Below, piece after piece: positions 26,772 to 35,223 of a DNA stretch of 45,277 bases. How positions within the stretch are numbered: position 1 is the first letter of the stretch; each line of letters opens with the position of its first letter. The notes under the pieces are model-generated. The model saw nothing but the letters and a program-made list of their open reading frames with translations. It was not told the origin of the DNA and searched no databases. This stretch comes from Chitinispirillales bacterium (GTDB lineage: Bacteria; Fibrobacterota; Chitinivibrionia; Chitinivibrionales; Chitinivibrionaceae), in NCBI GenBank assembly GCA_031254455.1, contig JAIRUI010000129.1, positions 1 through 45,277 on the forward strand. The letters run 5' to 3'. Made by a program: the position numbers and the translations under genes.

Positions 26772-27236
26772 TTGTTTGAAAATTCTCAGAATCTTTTGAA
26801 TCAAATAAAACTCGGAGAAGACGCTACTCTTGAATTTAAGTGTTTGGAATTTTCGGGCGCTTCGGTTTGTGCCCCGCATCGCAATTCAATGTCAGACGAA
26901 TTAGCGGCGATGGCAAACACAAAAGGCGGCGTATTTATTATTCTTATAGACGATAAAACGCGCAGAATAATCGGCATCCCCACAGAAAAATTAGATATTG
27001 CCGAAGAGTGGCTGCGAAATATCGCAAACGATTTGATAAATCCTCCGCTTGCCCGTTTGCCTGTGAATGTCGAACTCGTTGACGGTAAAAGAGGTTTCAT
27101 TATGGATAAACGAGGAGACGGCGTGCCGATAATATATTCCGAAAGCGTTCGTGTTTCCGGCAGAAAGCCGATATATGAATTGATTGACGATACCGAATTA
27201 AAACTTACTGTTTTTGCCGGAAAACCGAATGTATAG
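26772..27236 (+). CDS. AlbA/Schlafen-domain protein with a large internal deletion
   Basis: 154 residues from a TTG start behind AGGGAGAT. Residues 1-105 are a Schlafen AlbA_2 domain (LGEDATLEFK, SDELAAMANTKGGVFIILIDD, IGIPTEKL). Residues 110-150 (FIMDKRGDGVPII, SGRKPIYELIDDTELKLTV) match the C-terminal end of longer AlbA_2 ATPase/helicase-related proteins, which are about 400 residues in my recollection. The middle, including the ATP-binding region, is missing in frame. It is probably an inactive or reduced derivative. The gene is solitary and stands between glycosyltransferase genes. Confidence 0.65.
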   Translation: MFENSQNLLNQIKLGEDATLEFKCLEFSGASVCAPHRNSMSDELAAMANTKGGVFIILIDDKTRRIIGIPTEKLDIAEEWLRNIANDLINPPLARLPVNVELVDGKRGFIMDKRGDGVPIIYSESVRVSGRKPIYELIDDTELKLTVFAGKPNV

Positions 27237-27244
27237 ACTACGTG

Positions 27245-27389
27245 ATAATAATGGAGTCTTTAAACGATATTGACAAACCTTGTTAGGATAGCGAAAACAG
27301 TTTTTGAGCAGCCATATAAAAATATTGAATATATCATAATCAATAAGGGGAGTTCTGATGGAACGATTGGATTTATTAAAGATAATTAG
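27245..27389 (+). pseudogene. Remnant of a GT2 glycosyltransferase
   Basis: One frame from 27273 reads LVRIAKTVFEQPYKNIEYI followed by IINKGSSDGT and ends at TAG 27387-27389. This is the N-terminal donor-binding region of a GT2 enzyme. Upstream of it a second frame (NNNGVFK) fits the preceding piece, so there is a frameshift as well. The GGGGAG and ATG that would start the next gene at 27358 lie inside this remnant in another frame. Confidence 0.65.
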
Positions 27390-28338
27390 AAATCGCTTGC
27401 AAAAAATGTTGAATTTGATTTTGCCGCGTACAATTGATAGTCATATTACTTTTTTCAAAAAAGAGAACTTATGCGAAAATAAAAAGAACATGACTATATC
27501 CATAGTCACACCTTGCTATAATTCAGGGAAATATTTGGAAGAGACTATATTATCGGTTTTACAGCAGAATTATCCAAATTTAGAATACATTATCATAGAT
27601 GGCGGAAGTACAGACAATTCTTTGGATATAATAAAAAAATACCAAGACAAGTTGACGTATTGGGTATCGGAAAAAGATAACGGAATGTATGATGCTATCC
27701 AAAAAGGATTTGAAAAATCAACAGGTGAAATAATGGCTTGGATAAATGCCGATGATATGTACCATAAAAATTCGTTCTATATCGTTTCAGAGATTTTTTC
27801 CAAATATCAAAATGTCGATTGGTTAGTTGGGGCTATGGTAACTTTTGACGAATGTAGTAGAGGGGTGGGCGTAACCCGTTCTAAAAAATTTACAAAATAT
27901 GATTTTTTGTCGGGTGATTTTAAGTGGATTCAACAAGAATCATGCTTCTTTCGTAGATGTCTGTGGAAAAAAGCGGGAGGGTATGTCGACTGTTCATTGC
28001 GCTATGCCGGGGATTTTGAACTGTGGTTACGGTTTTTTAGACATGGACGCTTATATGTTGTTGATGCGTTGCTTGGCGGTTTTAGAATGAGGACTTCAAA
28101 CCAACTTTCATTAGAGGGTATGCTAAAATATTTGGAGGAAGCGACAAATGCCATTAAAAAAGAGCGAGGCCGGAGGATTGTGATTTTTAAAATAGCAAGG
28201 TACAAAATTATATTTGGAATTTTAAGCACGTTGTCTAAATTATTTATGAAAATTGCAGAAAAATATAGACAACTAGAATTCAACACATCCGAAAACATAG
28301 TGTTTAATAGAAATACGCAGACATTTGAAATAAAGTGA
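27358..28338 (+). CDS. GT2 family glycosyltransferase
   Basis: 326 residues if begun at 27358. The GT-A core starts at residue 45 with MTISIVTPCYNSGKYLEETI and carries IIDGGSTDNS, WVSEKDNGMYDAIQKGF and the DXD-containing WINADDMYH. The acceptor region has WIQQESCFFRR. The first 44 residues are not part of the core, and the 27358 ATG sits in an older GT2 remnant, so the ATG at 27490 is a serious alternative start. The subfamily commonly acts in O-antigen synthesis. Confidence 0.85.
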   Translation: MERLDLLKIIRNRLQKMLNLILPRTIDSHITFFKKENLCENKKNMTISIVTPCYNSGKYLEETILSVLQQNYPNLEYIIIDGGSTDNSLDIIKKYQDKLTYWVSEKDNGMYDAIQKGFEKSTGEIMAWINADDMYHKNSFYIVSEIFSKYQNVDWLVGAMVTFDECSRGVGVTRSKKFTKYDFLSGDFKWIQQESCFFRRCLWKKAGGYVDCSLRYAGDFELWLRFFRHGRLYVVDALLGGFRMRTSNQLSLEGMLKYLEEATNAIKKERGRRIVIFKIARYKIIFGILSTLSKLFMKIAEKYRQLEFNTSENIVFNRNTQTFEIK

Positions 28339-28372
28339 AACCTTGAAAAAAAATTAAAAAAAGAGATTTAAA

Positions 28373-29368
28373 ATGAAAAAAGAAGAAACACGGTTTTTAA
28401 TATATACGACGCCGAAAGAAAATGTAAAAGTTGACGTGATCGTAAAAGACGAAACGATTTGGCTGACGCAAGCGCAAATTGCGCAGTTATTTGATGTGGA
28501 AATACCGGCGATAAGTAAACATCTAAAAAATATTCTTGATGAAGGTGAATTAGAAGAAAAAGCAGTTATTTCCAAAATGGAAACAACTGCTTCCGACGGT
28601 AAAAACTATCTCGTTAAGTATTACAACCTTGACGCTATCATATCTGTCGGTTATCGTGTAAATTCTTCAAAAGCGACGCAATTTAGAATTTGGGCGACTA
28701 AAACGCTGAAAGAATTTGTTGTTAAAGGTTTTGTATTAGACGATGAGCGTTTGAAGCAAGGCGAGACCGCTTTCGGGAAAGATTATTTTAGAGAACTTTT
28801 GGAGCGGGTTCGTTCCATTCGGGTAAGCGAACGCCGTATTTGGCAGAAAATCACAGATATTTTTGCGGAATGCAGCGTTGATTATAACAAAAATTCGCAG
28901 ATAACTCACGATTTTTATGTAATGGTACAAAATAAATTCCATTATGCTATTACAGGACATACGGCGGCCGAAATTATACACTCAAAAGCGAATAGAAATG
29001 AAAAGAATATGGGACTTCAAACGTGGAAAAACGCTCCTGACGGTCGTATTTTGAACCTTGATGTGAAAATTGCAAAAAATTATTTGTTTGAAAACGATAT
29101 AAAGCGGTTGGAGAGAACGATCAGCGGTTATTTTGATTACGTAGAAGACCTTATTGAGCAAAGAAAAACTTTTACGATGGAAGAATTTGCAGAAAGCATA
29201 GACAAGTTTTTGTTATTCAGAGAATACAAAATTTTATCGGGTAAAGGCAAGATTTCAAAAGTGCAAGCTGAACAAAAAGCAAACGAAGAATACGACGAGT
29301 TTAATAAAACACAAAAAATAATTTCAGATTTTGATAAAAGAGTAAAAAAATTAAAAAGGGATAATTAA
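28373..29368 (+). CDS. RhuM family protein (winged-helix-like N-terminus)
   Basis: 331 residues. N-terminal DETIWLTQAQIAQLFDVEI and KHLKNILDEGEL form the DNA-binding-like domain of the RhuM (virulence protein) family; KMETTASDGKNYLVKYYNLDAIISVGYRV, ATQFRIWATKTLKEF and the C-terminal basic coiled region are family landmarks. Clearly homologous to the second copy at 35824. The gene is solitary, and it ends one base before the next GT2 gene. RhuM genes are frequent accessory genes of unknown function. Confidence 0.85.
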   Translation: MKKEETRFLIYTTPKENVKVDVIVKDETIWLTQAQIAQLFDVEIPAISKHLKNILDEGELEEKAVISKMETTASDGKNYLVKYYNLDAIISVGYRVNSSKATQFRIWATKTLKEFVVKGFVLDDERLKQGETAFGKDYFRELLERVRSIRVSERRIWQKITDIFAECSVDYNKNSQITHDFYVMVQNKFHYAITGHTAAEIIHSKANRNEKNMGLQTWKNAPDGRILNLDVKIAKNYLFENDIKRLERTISGYFDYVEDLIEQRKTFTMEEFAESIDKFLLFREYKILSGKGKISKVQAEQKANEEYDEFNKTQKIISDFDKRVKKLKRDN

Positions 29369-29369
29369 A

Positions 29370-30167
29370 ATGATTCCTAAACTTTCAATAATAACGGTAA
29401 ATCTAAACAACAAGAACGGGCTTATCGACACAGCCAAAAGCGTAGTCGCTCAAACTTGGACCGATTACGAATGGATAATAATTGACGGCGGCTCGACGGA
29501 CGGAAGCGTCGAAGTAATAAAAGAATACGCCGATAAAACCGATAAATTGGTCTATTGGTGCAGTGAACCTGACGGAGGAATTTATCAAGGAATGAACAAG
29601 GGAATTGAAAAAGCGAGCGGAGAATATTGCTGGTTTTTAAATTCCGGCGATTATGCTTACAAAAATACTACTCTTGCAGAAATTTTCGCTAATGAGTTTG
29701 ATGAGGATATTGTGTATGGGGATGTTGAAATAAAAAGAATGGATGGCAGTTTTTTACTTCACAGACAAAAAGGAAAATTAACTTTGCCTCTTTTTGTATA
29801 TGCAGGACCAGCACATCAGGGAATCTTGACAAAGCGAAAATTGTTAAACAGAATGGGACGATATAGCGAAAACTATAAAATAAGTGCTGATTGGGGATTT
29901 TATTTAAAATCAATACATAAAAATAACGCTTTGTGCAAAAAAATCCCGATTGTTTATTCGGTTGTTGTCAGCGGTGGTATAAGTAATTCGGAAAATTTTG
30001 AAAAAGAACATAAAAATGAAAGAAAACAGTTATTCAAAGAAATATTTCCGAATAATTATTTTTTCATTTATTTTTTTTGTTTTTTTAGCGAATTTTCATT
30101 TAGAAATAAATCATATTTGTTTAGAAAATTTTTTGCAAAGAAATTTTTTCATCGGAGCATTGATTAG
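29370..30167 (+). CDS. GT2 family glycosyltransferase (WcaA-like)
   Basis: 265 residues, compact. KLSIITVNLNNKNGLIDTA, IIDGGSTDGSVEVI, WCSEPDGGIYQGMNKGIEKA and WFLNSGDYAY are the usual motifs of this subfamily; HQGILTKRKL follows in the acceptor region. The Shine-Dalgarno AAAAAGGG is inside the end of the RhuM gene. The last 50 residues are very rich in Phe and may touch the membrane. Confidence 0.88.
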   Translation: MIPKLSIITVNLNNKNGLIDTAKSVVAQTWTDYEWIIIDGGSTDGSVEVIKEYADKTDKLVYWCSEPDGGIYQGMNKGIEKASGEYCWFLNSGDYAYKNTTLAEIFANEFDEDIVYGDVEIKRMDGSFLLHRQKGKLTLPLFVYAGPAHQGILTKRKLLNRMGRYSENYKISADWGFYLKSIHKNNALCKKIPIVYSVVVSGGISNSENFEKEHKNERKQLFKEIFPNNYFFIYFFCFFSEFSFRNKSYLFRKFFAKKFFHRSID

Positions 30168-30169
30168 TT

Positions 30170-31099
30170 ATGCCTAAAATATCGGCTGTTATTCCTGTGT
30201 ACAAAGTGGAAAGTTATCTTGCTCGCTGTATAGACAGTGTTCTTTCACAATCATTTGTTGATTTTGAGTGCATTTTGGTTGATGATGGGTCACCCGATAA
30301 TTGTGGAAAAATCTGTGACGAATATGCCAAAAAAGACAAAAGAATAAAAGTAATTCATAAAGAAAACGGCGGAGTTTCTTTAGCTAGGAATATAGGTATA
30401 GACGTTTCGGAAGGTGAATGGGTTTGTTTTATAGACAGCGATGATTGGATTGAAAAAAACACATTAGAGATTATAGAGAAATATACAAATAACGACATAT
30501 ACGATGTTATTTGTTATGGGCTCAAACAATTTTTCGAAAAAACAAATAAAATTAAGAATATAAAATTAAAAAAGACAAATACATTTAAACAGTTTGCTGA
30601 TTGTCCGTTGTATATGAATAGTCCGTCTAATAAACTTTTTAGAAAAAGTTTATTAGACGGACTTCAATTTAATCCATCTAAGCCTTATAGTGAAGATTTG
30701 GAATTTATTGTAAATATTATTGTAAAAACAAAAAAAATATGTTATTTGGAATATAATTTTTACACATATTATATAAATTCACAAAGTGCAACAAACAACG
30801 GATTGAAAGAAGAAAAAAAAGTTCAATGTTTAATTGATACCGTTAATAATATTTCTCGTTATGAGAACTTTGAGAAAGGGTTTCGAGAACTAATAAATTA
30901 TCAAAAATGGTGTGTAAAATTTCGTTATTTAACACGTCCGTCAATCAGAGATATAAAAAAGTGTAAAGAAACTTATCCGGAAGTAAATAATAAAAATTTT
31001 TCATCAATGTTGGATTTTAGAAAAACAATGATTTCATTGTTATTGTTTTTTAGATTGGATTTTTTGGTAATGTTTTTTTCTAAAATTTGGTATAGGTAA
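30170..31099 (+). CDS. GT2 family glycosyltransferase (EpsH/EpsJ-like), contains a perfect palindrome
   Basis: 309 residues. ISAVIPVYKVESYLARCIDS, LVDDGSPDNCGKICDEYA, KENGGVSLARNIGID and FIDSDDW define a classic processive-type GT2 enzyme. The segment SPSNKLFRKSLLDGL, where the family normally has P.NKL.kk.l, is encoded by a 44-base perfect palindrome (30620-30663). It begins two bases after the stop of the previous GT2 gene. Confidence 0.9.
   Translation: MPKISAVIPVYKVESYLARCIDSVLSQSFVDFECILVDDGSPDNCGKICDEYAKKDKRIKVIHKENGGVSLARNIGIDVSEGEWVCFIDSDDWIEKNTLEIIEKYTNNDIYDVICYGLKQFFEKTNKIKNIKLKKTNTFKQFADCPLYMNSPSNKLFRKSLLDGLQFNPSKPYSEDLEFIVNIIVKTKKICYLEYNFYTYYINSQSATNNGLKEEKKVQCLIDTVNNISRYENFEKGFRELINYQKWCVKFRYLTRPSIRDIKKCKETYPEVNNKNFSSMLDFRKTMISLLLFFRLDFLVMFFSKIWYR
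30620..30663. repeat. Perfect 21-bp inverted repeat with 2-bp centre
   Basis: The left arm starts AGTCCGTCTAATAAAC and ends TTTTT at 30640, the centre is AG, and the right arm (30643-30663) is its exact reverse complement. In RNA this would form a very stable hairpin in the middle of the coding sequence. Confidence 0.95.
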
Positions 31100-31108
31100 A
31101 AGCTAAAC

Positions 31109-32194
31109 ATGATAACTTCTTTAATATTTTATTTTGGAATATTCATTACATCTGTTGGGAGTGCTTATGTATATGCCAAATCTAAAAATGCTAATAAGTA
31201 CATAATATTCTTAATAATATCGTTTATATCAGCGTATATACCTGCCGCATTGCGATATGATGTAGGAGTTGACAATTTGGAGTATTTAAGATTATTCTAC
31301 ATGCTTAATGAAATTCCTGCCCCTGAAATTAAATTCCCAGATATTTTATTTAGCGAATATTTATACGTTTCTTTAAATAAAGTGATTTATTTTTTTGGGT
31401 TAGATGCTCAATGGTTTATTATAATAATGGCGTTCTTAACATATTTTATAATTTTTATTTCTTTTCCAAAAAGGTATTTACATATATTAGTCTTAATTCT
31501 TATGACGAATTTGTATTTTTTCTCGTTTAACGCTGTTAGGCAGGCACTGTCAATTGCTATTGTATTATATGCCGTTGCTTTATTTTTAGAAAAAAAATAT
31601 ATTAAAACCTATATTTTGCTCTTAATTGCGATTGGCTTCCACAAATCCTTTTTATTTTTTTTGCCGATATTTTTTTCTTTTCATTTTATAAAATTAAATA
31701 AACCAATTATGATTTTCATTACAATTGTTGGTTGCTTTTTAGCAAATTTTGTATTTAGGTTTAACTATATATTCAGTTTTCTGACAAATAGTGCTTGGGA
31801 TACTAGTGCAAATGCTCTTTTTCTTGAAGAATATGGTATGACATTAGGAGTATTATTAAGAATTAGTTTAATAGTAATGCCTTTAATATATTGTGTTTTA
31901 TTTAGCAGCAATAAAAGTGACAAACAGGATAAAACTCAAAATATACTGTTCTTATTGTTTCCGTTAATTTTAATCATGGAAATCTATGCTAAACAAATTT
32001 ATCTTTTTGTACGTTTCTTGTCATCATTTGTTGCATTTTATCCGCTTTTTCTTATATATATTGTTGAAAACAAATGCAAATACAAAAAGTTATTTATATC
32101 ATATATAGTAATTGGATATATATCCGTTTTCGGGATAAACATAGTTAAGAATCATAATGGAATAATTCCTTATCAGACTGTCTTAAGTAAATAA
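31109..32194 (+). CDS. EpsG family protein, probable repeat-unit polymerase (Wzy-like)
   Basis: 361 residues with about ten membrane helices. ALRYDVGVDNLEYLRLF matches the EpsG-family R-x-x-x-G-x-D-x-x-x-Y motif, and FNAVRQALSIAIVLYAVALF is the other conserved stretch. With a Wzx flippase at the other end of the cluster, polymerisation of the glycan repeat unit is the likely role. The gene is markedly AT-rich even compared with its neighbours, as Wzy-type genes often are. Confidence 0.8.
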   Translation: MITSLIFYFGIFITSVGSAYVYAKSKNANKYIIFLIISFISAYIPAALRYDVGVDNLEYLRLFYMLNEIPAPEIKFPDILFSEYLYVSLNKVIYFFGLDAQWFIIIMAFLTYFIIFISFPKRYLHILVLILMTNLYFFSFNAVRQALSIAIVLYAVALFLEKKYIKTYILLLIAIGFHKSFLFFLPIFFSFHFIKLNKPIMIFITIVGCFLANFVFRFNYIFSFLTNSAWDTSANALFLEEYGMTLGVLLRISLIVMPLIYCVLFSSNKSDKQDKTQNILFLLFPLILIMEIYAKQIYLFVRFLSSFVAFYPLFLIYIVENKCKYKKLFISYIVIGYISVFGINIVKNHNGIIPYQTVLSK

Positions 32195-32206
32195 AAGGAT
32201 AAATTT

Positions 32207-33334
32207 ATGGCAGAATTAATATTTCTATATTTTGGAACAAAAGGAGCTTTCCCTGTTTATTCTTTTCAAATGGTTTCGGCTTTGGCTGAAAAAAAATGTA
32301 AAACGACTTGTTATATTTCCGAATATTGTGAAAATTTGCAAAATTGGCTGAGTTTGCAGGACAAATTTCCCGATTTTATAAAAGTGATAACAGTTAAAAC
32401 ATACAAGAATAAAATAGAATATTTAATAAACTCTCTGAATGTTTTTAATTTTATTAAGATCGCAAAAAAAATAGAAAAAGAAGAAGCGGAAAATATATAC
32501 ATTCCAGGAATTTCGTTGTGGACTCCGATAATTGTATTGTTTGTAAAAAACAAAAAAATTATAACAACAATTCACGATCCTGCAATGCACAAAGGTGAAA
32601 AAAATCTTGCGATACAGTTTTTATATGATTGTTTAATAAAAAAATCTGATAAGATAATAGTGTTGAGCAAAAAATTTATTGATGAAATTTCCGAAAACTA
32701 CGGTATTGATAAAAAAAATATTTACCATATTCCACACGCAAATTTTAATTATTATAAAAAAAATACCGAATTGCAAGAAAAAATATATTATAAAATATTA
32801 TTTTTTGGACGGATTATCGCATATAAAGGGTTGATTGTTCTATTAAAAGCAATGGAGATTGTGGTTGCAAGAAAACCTCAAATTAAATTAAGGATAGCGG
32901 GAAACGGTGAAATTACAAACGAGGAAAAAATACTGATAGAAAAGTTAAAAAATAATATTGAGTATCTGAATAAATGGATAAAAGACGAGGAATTTTCTGA
33001 ATATTTTCAAGATATTGATGCCTCCGTTTTACCTTATGTTGAAGCAACACAGTCAGGTATTATTCCGCTATCTTATAGTTTTGGCAAACCTGTGATTGCT
33101 ACAAATGTGGGCGCATTATCGGAACAAATATTTCCCGATACGGGAATTATCGTTGAGCCGAATGATGAAAAGTCTCTATCGGAAGCAATATTATCTATTT
33201 ATTATGACGAAAAACATTTATTAAGAATGGGTAAAAAATCTTTTGAAACAGCAAACGAAATTTTATCTTGGGAACATTCTGCAGAATTATTGTTAAATAT
33301 TTTATTGAATAACAAACAAGGAGCGATAAATTGA
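32207..33334 (+). CDS. GT4 family glycosyltransferase
   Basis: 375 residues, GT-B fold. The donor-binding half has KILFFGRIIAYKGLIVLLKA, LRIAGNGEI, and a variant of the EX7E loop (YVEATQSGIIPLSYSFGKP) followed by VIATNVGALSEQI. It lacks a strong N-terminal GG motif, as in cell-wall GT4 enzymes acting on lipid-linked acceptors. AAAAGGA precedes the ATG. It overlaps the next gene by TTGA. Confidence 0.87.
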   Translation: MAELIFLYFGTKGAFPVYSFQMVSALAEKKCKTTCYISEYCENLQNWLSLQDKFPDFIKVITVKTYKNKIEYLINSLNVFNFIKIAKKIEKEEAENIYIPGISLWTPIIVLFVKNKKIITTIHDPAMHKGEKNLAIQFLYDCLIKKSDKIIVLSKKFIDEISENYGIDKKNIYHIPHANFNYYKKNTELQEKIYYKILFFGRIIAYKGLIVLLKAMEIVVARKPQIKLRIAGNGEITNEEKILIEKLKNNIEYLNKWIKDEEFSEYFQDIDASVLPYVEATQSGIIPLSYSFGKPVIATNVGALSEQIFPDTGIIVEPNDEKSLSEAILSIYYDEKHLLRMGKKSFETANEILSWEHSAELLLNILLNNKQGAIN

Positions 33335-34446
33335 GCAAAAAAATAATTTTTTCTGCGAATAGTTTATGGTTTTTGTATAACTTTTATGGTGGATTGATAA
33401 AAGAATTTCAAAAACTCAACTACGAAATCATAGTAGTCGGCAAAAAAGATAAAACCGTTCCGTTTTTTAAAGATATGGGGGTTTTGGTAATAGAAATTCC
33501 ATTTGCAAGCAAAAGTGGAAACCCGTTAAAAAATTTGAGTATTTTGTTTAGTTATATAAAGATCTTCAAAAAGACAAAACCGGTTTCCGTGTTGAATTTT
33601 ACAATAAAAGCAAATGTTTATGGTGCAATTGCTGCAAGATTGTTTTCCATTCCATGTATAAATACACAGCCTGGTTTAGGGACTGTTTTTATGTATAATA
33701 ATTTTGTTTCGTTTGTAGCAAAAATGATGTATAAATTTACACAAAATTACCCCAGAAAAATATTTGTCTTAAACAATGAAGATTATGATTTACTGGTAAA
33801 TAGCAAATTAGTGCCAAAGGAAAAGACTGAAATTATTCGTGGTTCCGGAATTGACATAGAGAAATTTTCCCCTGTACAATGCAGGGATAAAACGGAAAAA
33901 GAGTTTCGGCTTTTGTATATAGGAAGAATATTGAAAGACAAAGGTATTTACGAGTTGATAGAGGCATTGCGAATGTTAAAAAAAGAAGAATTTAAAATTT
34001 CTTGTAAGTTCGTAGGTTTTGTTGATGCCGATAACGTTTCTGCGGTTTCTATTGGTGAAATAAGAAATTGGGAAAAAGAAGAGCTGATTAAATACGAAGG
34101 TTCTACAAACGATGTTCGTCCGTTTATATCTGATAGCGATGTTGTTGTTTTACCATCATTTTATCGTGAAGGTTTGCCGCAAAGTTTAATGGAAGCGTCG
34201 GCAATGGAAAAAATAATTATTGCGACAAATGTTCAAGGTTGTAAAGATGTTGTTTCTGACGGATATAATGGGTATCTCTGCGAAGCTAAAAACTCAAAGA
34301 GTTTGTGTGAAGCAATAAAAAAAGTGCTTATAATGCCACAAGAGAAGCGTATTGAAATGGGCAAAAACGGGCGAAAATATGTAAGTCAAAGATTTGAAAA
34401 ATCAATAATCTACAAAAACTATTTAGATTTGGTGAAAACATTCTGA
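33331..34446 (+). CDS. GT4 family glycosyltransferase
   Basis: 371 residues from a TTG start behind CAAGGAG, overlapping the preceding stop. IIFSANSLWFLYNFYGGLI, the INTQPGLGTVF segment, LLYIGRILKDKGIYELIEAL and LPSFYREGLPQSLMEASAM (the EX7E loop) assign it to GT4, near PglA/WbpX-type enzymes that extend lipid-linked oligosaccharides. It is the last of the tightly packed, overlapping transferase genes. Confidence 0.88.
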   Translation: MSKKIIFSANSLWFLYNFYGGLIKEFQKLNYEIIVVGKKDKTVPFFKDMGVLVIEIPFASKSGNPLKNLSILFSYIKIFKKTKPVSVLNFTIKANVYGAIAARLFSIPCINTQPGLGTVFMYNNFVSFVAKMMYKFTQNYPRKIFVLNNEDYDLLVNSKLVPKEKTEIIRGSGIDIEKFSPVQCRDKTEKEFRLLYIGRILKDKGIYELIEALRMLKKEEFKISCKFVGFVDADNVSAVSIGEIRNWEKEELIKYEGSTNDVRPFISDSDVVVLPSFYREGLPQSLMEASAMEKIIIATNVQGCKDVVSDGYNGYLCEAKNSKSLCEAIKKVLIMPQEKRIEMGKNGRKYVSQRFEKSIIYKNYLDLVKTF

Positions 34447-34448
34447 AA

Positions 34449-34520
34449 ATGGATGGAGATGACTATATACATCTTTACACAAAACATCCTCTAATTGAAC
34501 TATATGATAATGGCATATAA
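34449..34520 (+). other. Unrecognised 23-codon ORF
   Basis: ATG at 34449 to TAA at 34520 reads MDGDDYIHLYTKHPLIEL... It has no Shine-Dalgarno and no family I know. It may be a gene remnant or chance. Confidence 0.2.
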
Positions 34521-34521
34521 T
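34495..34521 (+). promoter_or_regulatory. Possible promoter of the DUF1919 gene
   Basis: TTGAAC at 34495-34500 and TATAAT at 34516-34521, spacing 15, 31 bases before the TTG start at 34553. The spacing is short, so confidence is moderate to low. Confidence 0.35.
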
Positions 34522-34552
34522 AGTTTGTGAAAAAAACAAGAGGAAGCATACA

Positions 34553-35116
34553 TTGATAAAACAACTATTTAAAGAATATAATAAAAAACTATCTGTATTT
34601 TTTGCGATTTTGAAATATTCAAAACTACGTAAAATCGGGGATTTAACAATAATTTCCAACAATTGCATTGCTGGATTTTTATACCAAAAATATGGGTTAA
34701 AATATTGTTCCCCAACAATAGGATTACAATTTCCACAAAACGACTTTGTAAAATTTTGTTCAAACTTTAAACACTATCTTAATTGTGAACTTGAAGAAAG
34801 CATAGATCAAAAACAAGATATTTTTAAAGAGGACTTAGGAGGAGGAAAGGTTGATTTCCCGGTTGGAAAAATTGATGACATAATTATATACTTTCAACAT
34901 TTTAAGGATTTTTCCGAAGCAAAGAATAAATGGGAAGCAAGAAAAAATAGAATTAATTACAATAAATTGTTTTTTGTATTTGTCGCATATGATAATACAT
35001 CGGCAGATATTTTAAAAGAATTTGAACGGTTGCCCATTAAAAATAAAATAATAATAACAAATAAAGAACGCTCCACCCCCCCCCCCCCGCTAATTCTTCA
35101 GTATATTTTGCTTTAA
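34553..35116 (+). CDS. DUF1919 family protein, phase-OFF product of a C13 switch
   Basis: As read, 187 residues from a TTG start behind AAGAGGAAG. DUF1919 landmarks are IISNNCIAGFLYQKYGLKY, SPTIGLQFPQNDFVKFC, DFPVGKIDDIIIYFQH and KWEARKNRINYNKLFF. These proteins occur in exopolysaccharide clusters and are thought to act as glycan-modifying enzymes. The frame enters the C13 run at residue 175, gives four prolines and stops after eight unrelated residues. With 14 (or 11) C the frame would continue 44 codons to 35223, a normal family length (about 223 with 14 C). Confidence 0.8.
   Translation: MIKQLFKEYNKKLSVFFAILKYSKLRKIGDLTIISNNCIAGFLYQKYGLKYCSPTIGLQFPQNDFVKFCSNFKHYLNCELEESIDQKQDIFKEDLGGGKVDFPVGKIDDIIIYFQHFKDFSEAKNKWEARKNRINYNKLFFVFVAYDNTSADILKEFERLPIKNKIIITNKERSTPPPPLILQYILL
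35076..35088. repeat. C13 tract (contingency locus, OFF frame)
   Basis: Thirteen C residues within the DUF1919 gene. With 12 C the frame ends at a TAA two codons after the run; with 13 it ends at 35116; with 14 or 11 it reads through to 35223. Confidence 0.9.
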
Positions 35117-35223
35117 ACAACGGATCAAATCCCTGGTATAGCAAAATCGGCAATAAAGTTTTCAATAAAAAATACTACGAAAAATATAATTTTTATAAAT
35201 GGTTTATAAAAAATGACGCTTAA
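35089..35223 (+). other. Out-of-frame C-terminus of the DUF1919 protein
   Basis: Read from GCT at 35089 this gives 44 residues ending KYYEKYNFYKWFIKNDA, then TAA. The pattern Y-Y-x-K-[FY]-[ND]-[FY]-x-K-[WF] is how DUF1919 proteins normally end, so this is the real C-terminus, one base out of frame in this assembly. Confidence 0.7.

Noticed and set aside
28340..29375. A third 5'-end duplication around the RhuM gene at 28373
   Set aside because: About 26 of 31 bases before 28373 and before 29370 agree, but both stretches are almost pure A/T and the match can arise by chance.
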